Below are positions 63,231-64,000 of a DNA stretch of 64,000 nucleotides, in pieces (within the stretch, counting starts at the first letter, position 1; every line of letters begins with the position of its first letter). This DNA is from Algoriphagus sp. NG3 (GTDB lineage Bacteria > Bacteroidota > Bacteroidia > Cytophagales > Cyclobacteriaceae), in assembly GCF_034119865.1 (NCBI RefSeq), contig NZ_CP139421.1:3348001-3412000 (forward strand), given 5' to 3'. A model generated the notes under the pieces. It was not told the DNA's origin. It ran no database searches and saw only the letters and a list, made by a program, of their open reading frames with translations. The translations under genes were made by a program, and so were the position numbers.

Positions 63231-64000
63231 TTAGTTCAATTTGAAGTTAAGGTTAAACCCAAAAGATCTAGTACTAGGTAGATTTCCGCCTTCAATTCCG
63301 GTATAGTTGATATTGGAACCGAAACTAGCTTCCGGATCAATATTCTTGGCCTTACGCATCAAAAACCCCAGATTTCTACCTACTAAAGAAACATCAAGCC
63401 CTTTTAAGATCGGCATATTTCCAAACCACTTTTCAGGGAAGGAATACCCCAAAGTCAATTGTCGCAACTTGATAAAATCTCCGTCAACCACACTAGTGCT
63501 GGTGATGTTTTGAGCTAAAGCCTGATAGTATTCTTGAGCAGGTGCAGTTACACCTCCATTAGTCACGCCTTCTTCTCTACCTTCAAGAGTGACTTGATTA
63601 AGCCCTCTGAATGTCGAATAGAATTCAGTAGCTGAAAGCACTTTATTACCATAGTTGTAATCAATCAAGAAAGAGAATGTAATCCCTTTATAATAGAACT
63701 CGTTGTTCCATCCACCATATAATGTAGGCAATACAGTTCCCATATTGATCAATTCACCTCTAACCGGTAAACCAGCTTCATCCACTTGAATAGAGCCGTC
63801 TGCGTTATATGCATAATCATATGCTCTGATCTGAGGGCCGGCTTCACCTACCACATATGCAGTCACAGCATTTCCTAAGGTCGCTCTGTTCTGTCCAAGA
63901 TTTACCGGGTTATTGTTGTTATCAGTACTAAGTACTTCATTTTTCACTTTAGACAGGTTAAAGGACGTTTTCCAAGTAAAGTTGGTCGTTTGAACCGGTG
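63231..64000 (-). CDS. SusC/RagA TonB-dependent receptor, C-terminal part
   Basis: The C-terminal 256 residues of a SusC-type barrel; the frame is open to the window edge (it reads TTNFTWKTSFNLSKVKNEV there, so the ATG/GTG at 63947 is not the real start). Typical SusC C-terminal parts are PTLYGGWNNEFYYKGITF, FIKLRQLTLGYSFP and LVGRNLGFLMRKAKNIDPEA, ending in LNFKLN. The N-terminal plug and carboxypeptidase-like domains are outside the window. It pairs with SusD one base downstream. Confidence 0.95.
   Translation of the reverse strand, partial: PVQTTNFTWKTSFNLSKVKNEVLSTDNNNNPVNLGQNRATLGNAVTAYVVGEAGPQIRAYDYAYNADGSIQVDEAGLPVRGELINMGTVLPTLYGGWNNEFYYKGITFSFLIDYNYGNKVLSATEFYSTFRGLNQVTLEGREEGVTNGGVTAPAQEYYQALAQNITSTSVVDGDFIKLRQLTLGYSFPEKWFGNMPILKGLDVSLVGRNLGFLMRKAKNIDPEASFGSNINYTGIEGGNLPSTRSFGFNLNFKLN

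Overview
The window is a chromosomal stretch from a member of the Bacteroidota, most likely order Cytophagales (Cyclobacteriaceae/Algoriphagus-like; the lineage is inferred from gene content, not a search). Signs are a SusC/SusD pair, a type IX secretion 'plug' protein (DUF5103), Bacteroidota-specific small families (IPExxxVDY, DUF3276/PUR, Lacal_2735) and promoters of the Bacteroidota form (TTTG, about 20 bases, TAnnTTTG). No rRNA, tRNA, prophage, complete insertion sequence or CRISPR array was recognised. The DNA is dense and mostly housekeeping from 1 to about 53 kb. From 53 to 64 kb it becomes an accessory, nutrient-utilisation-like region.

Layout: (1) 1-4.6 kb: the truncated miaA faces a tight five-gene run encoding a pseudo-receiver/HPt protein, a CheY-like receiver, a small unknown, a PhnP-like metallo-hydrolase and an NFACT/RqcH-type protein. 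(2) 4.6-5.0 kb: a non-coding patch with a 119-bp MITE-like element, palindromes and the pyk terminator. (3) 5-12.5 kb: IPExxxVDY-pyk on the minus strand, diverging from acpP-fabF-rnc-nadE-lgt; yidD converges on lgt. (4) 12.6-19.7 kb: cell-envelope genes (POTRA/beta-barrel protein, PorV-like barrel, helix-hairpin-helix barrel protein, secreted zinc metalloprotease). (5) 19.8-32 kb: M3 peptidase, AI-2E transporter, TPR lipoprotein, hybrid histidine kinase, O/P-type porin, aconitase, 7TM histidine kinase. (6) 32-37.3 kb: LuxC-type acyl-CoA reductase diverging from an Alvin-type ferredoxin, DUF3276, a second AI-2E transporter, ychF, and a solitary Cas6-like gene. (7) 37.4-53 kb: T9SS plug, ABC-F ATPase, PQQ-type sugar dehydrogenase, solitary HigA-like antitoxin, ABC1/UbiB kinase with TetR regulator, hslV, pyruvate dehydrogenase E2, YheT hydrolase, YedK/HMCES, FabH-like synthase plus an unknown partner, MORN-repeat protein, Lacal_2735 protein, cupin. 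(8) 53.2-64 kb: an operon led by a ROK repressor (FG-GAP/ASPIC protein, vanadium-haloperoxidase-like PAP2 protein, sulfatase), facing a minus-strand set of SusC (truncated at the window edge), SusD and a ROK sugar kinase.

How genes work together: acpP, fabF and probably the FabH-like enzyme serve fatty-acid synthesis. pyk, E2 and aconitase are central carbon steps. lgt supports the many predicted lipoproteins, and the BamA-like, PorV-like, HhH-barrel, porin and T9SS-plug proteins build or use the outer membrane. The last 11 kb look like uptake (SusCD), processing (sulfatase), phosphorylation (ROK kinase) and control (ROK repressor) of a sugar-containing, possibly sulfated, substrate; no glycoside hydrolase lies inside the window.

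The observations most worth a second look are the solitary Cas6-like gene with no array and no canonical catalytic histidine, the receiver domain whose phospho-acceptor Asp is Ala but which is fused to an intact HPt domain, the HhH-plus-barrel protein overlapping a PorV-like gene, and the ROK-led accessory operon.
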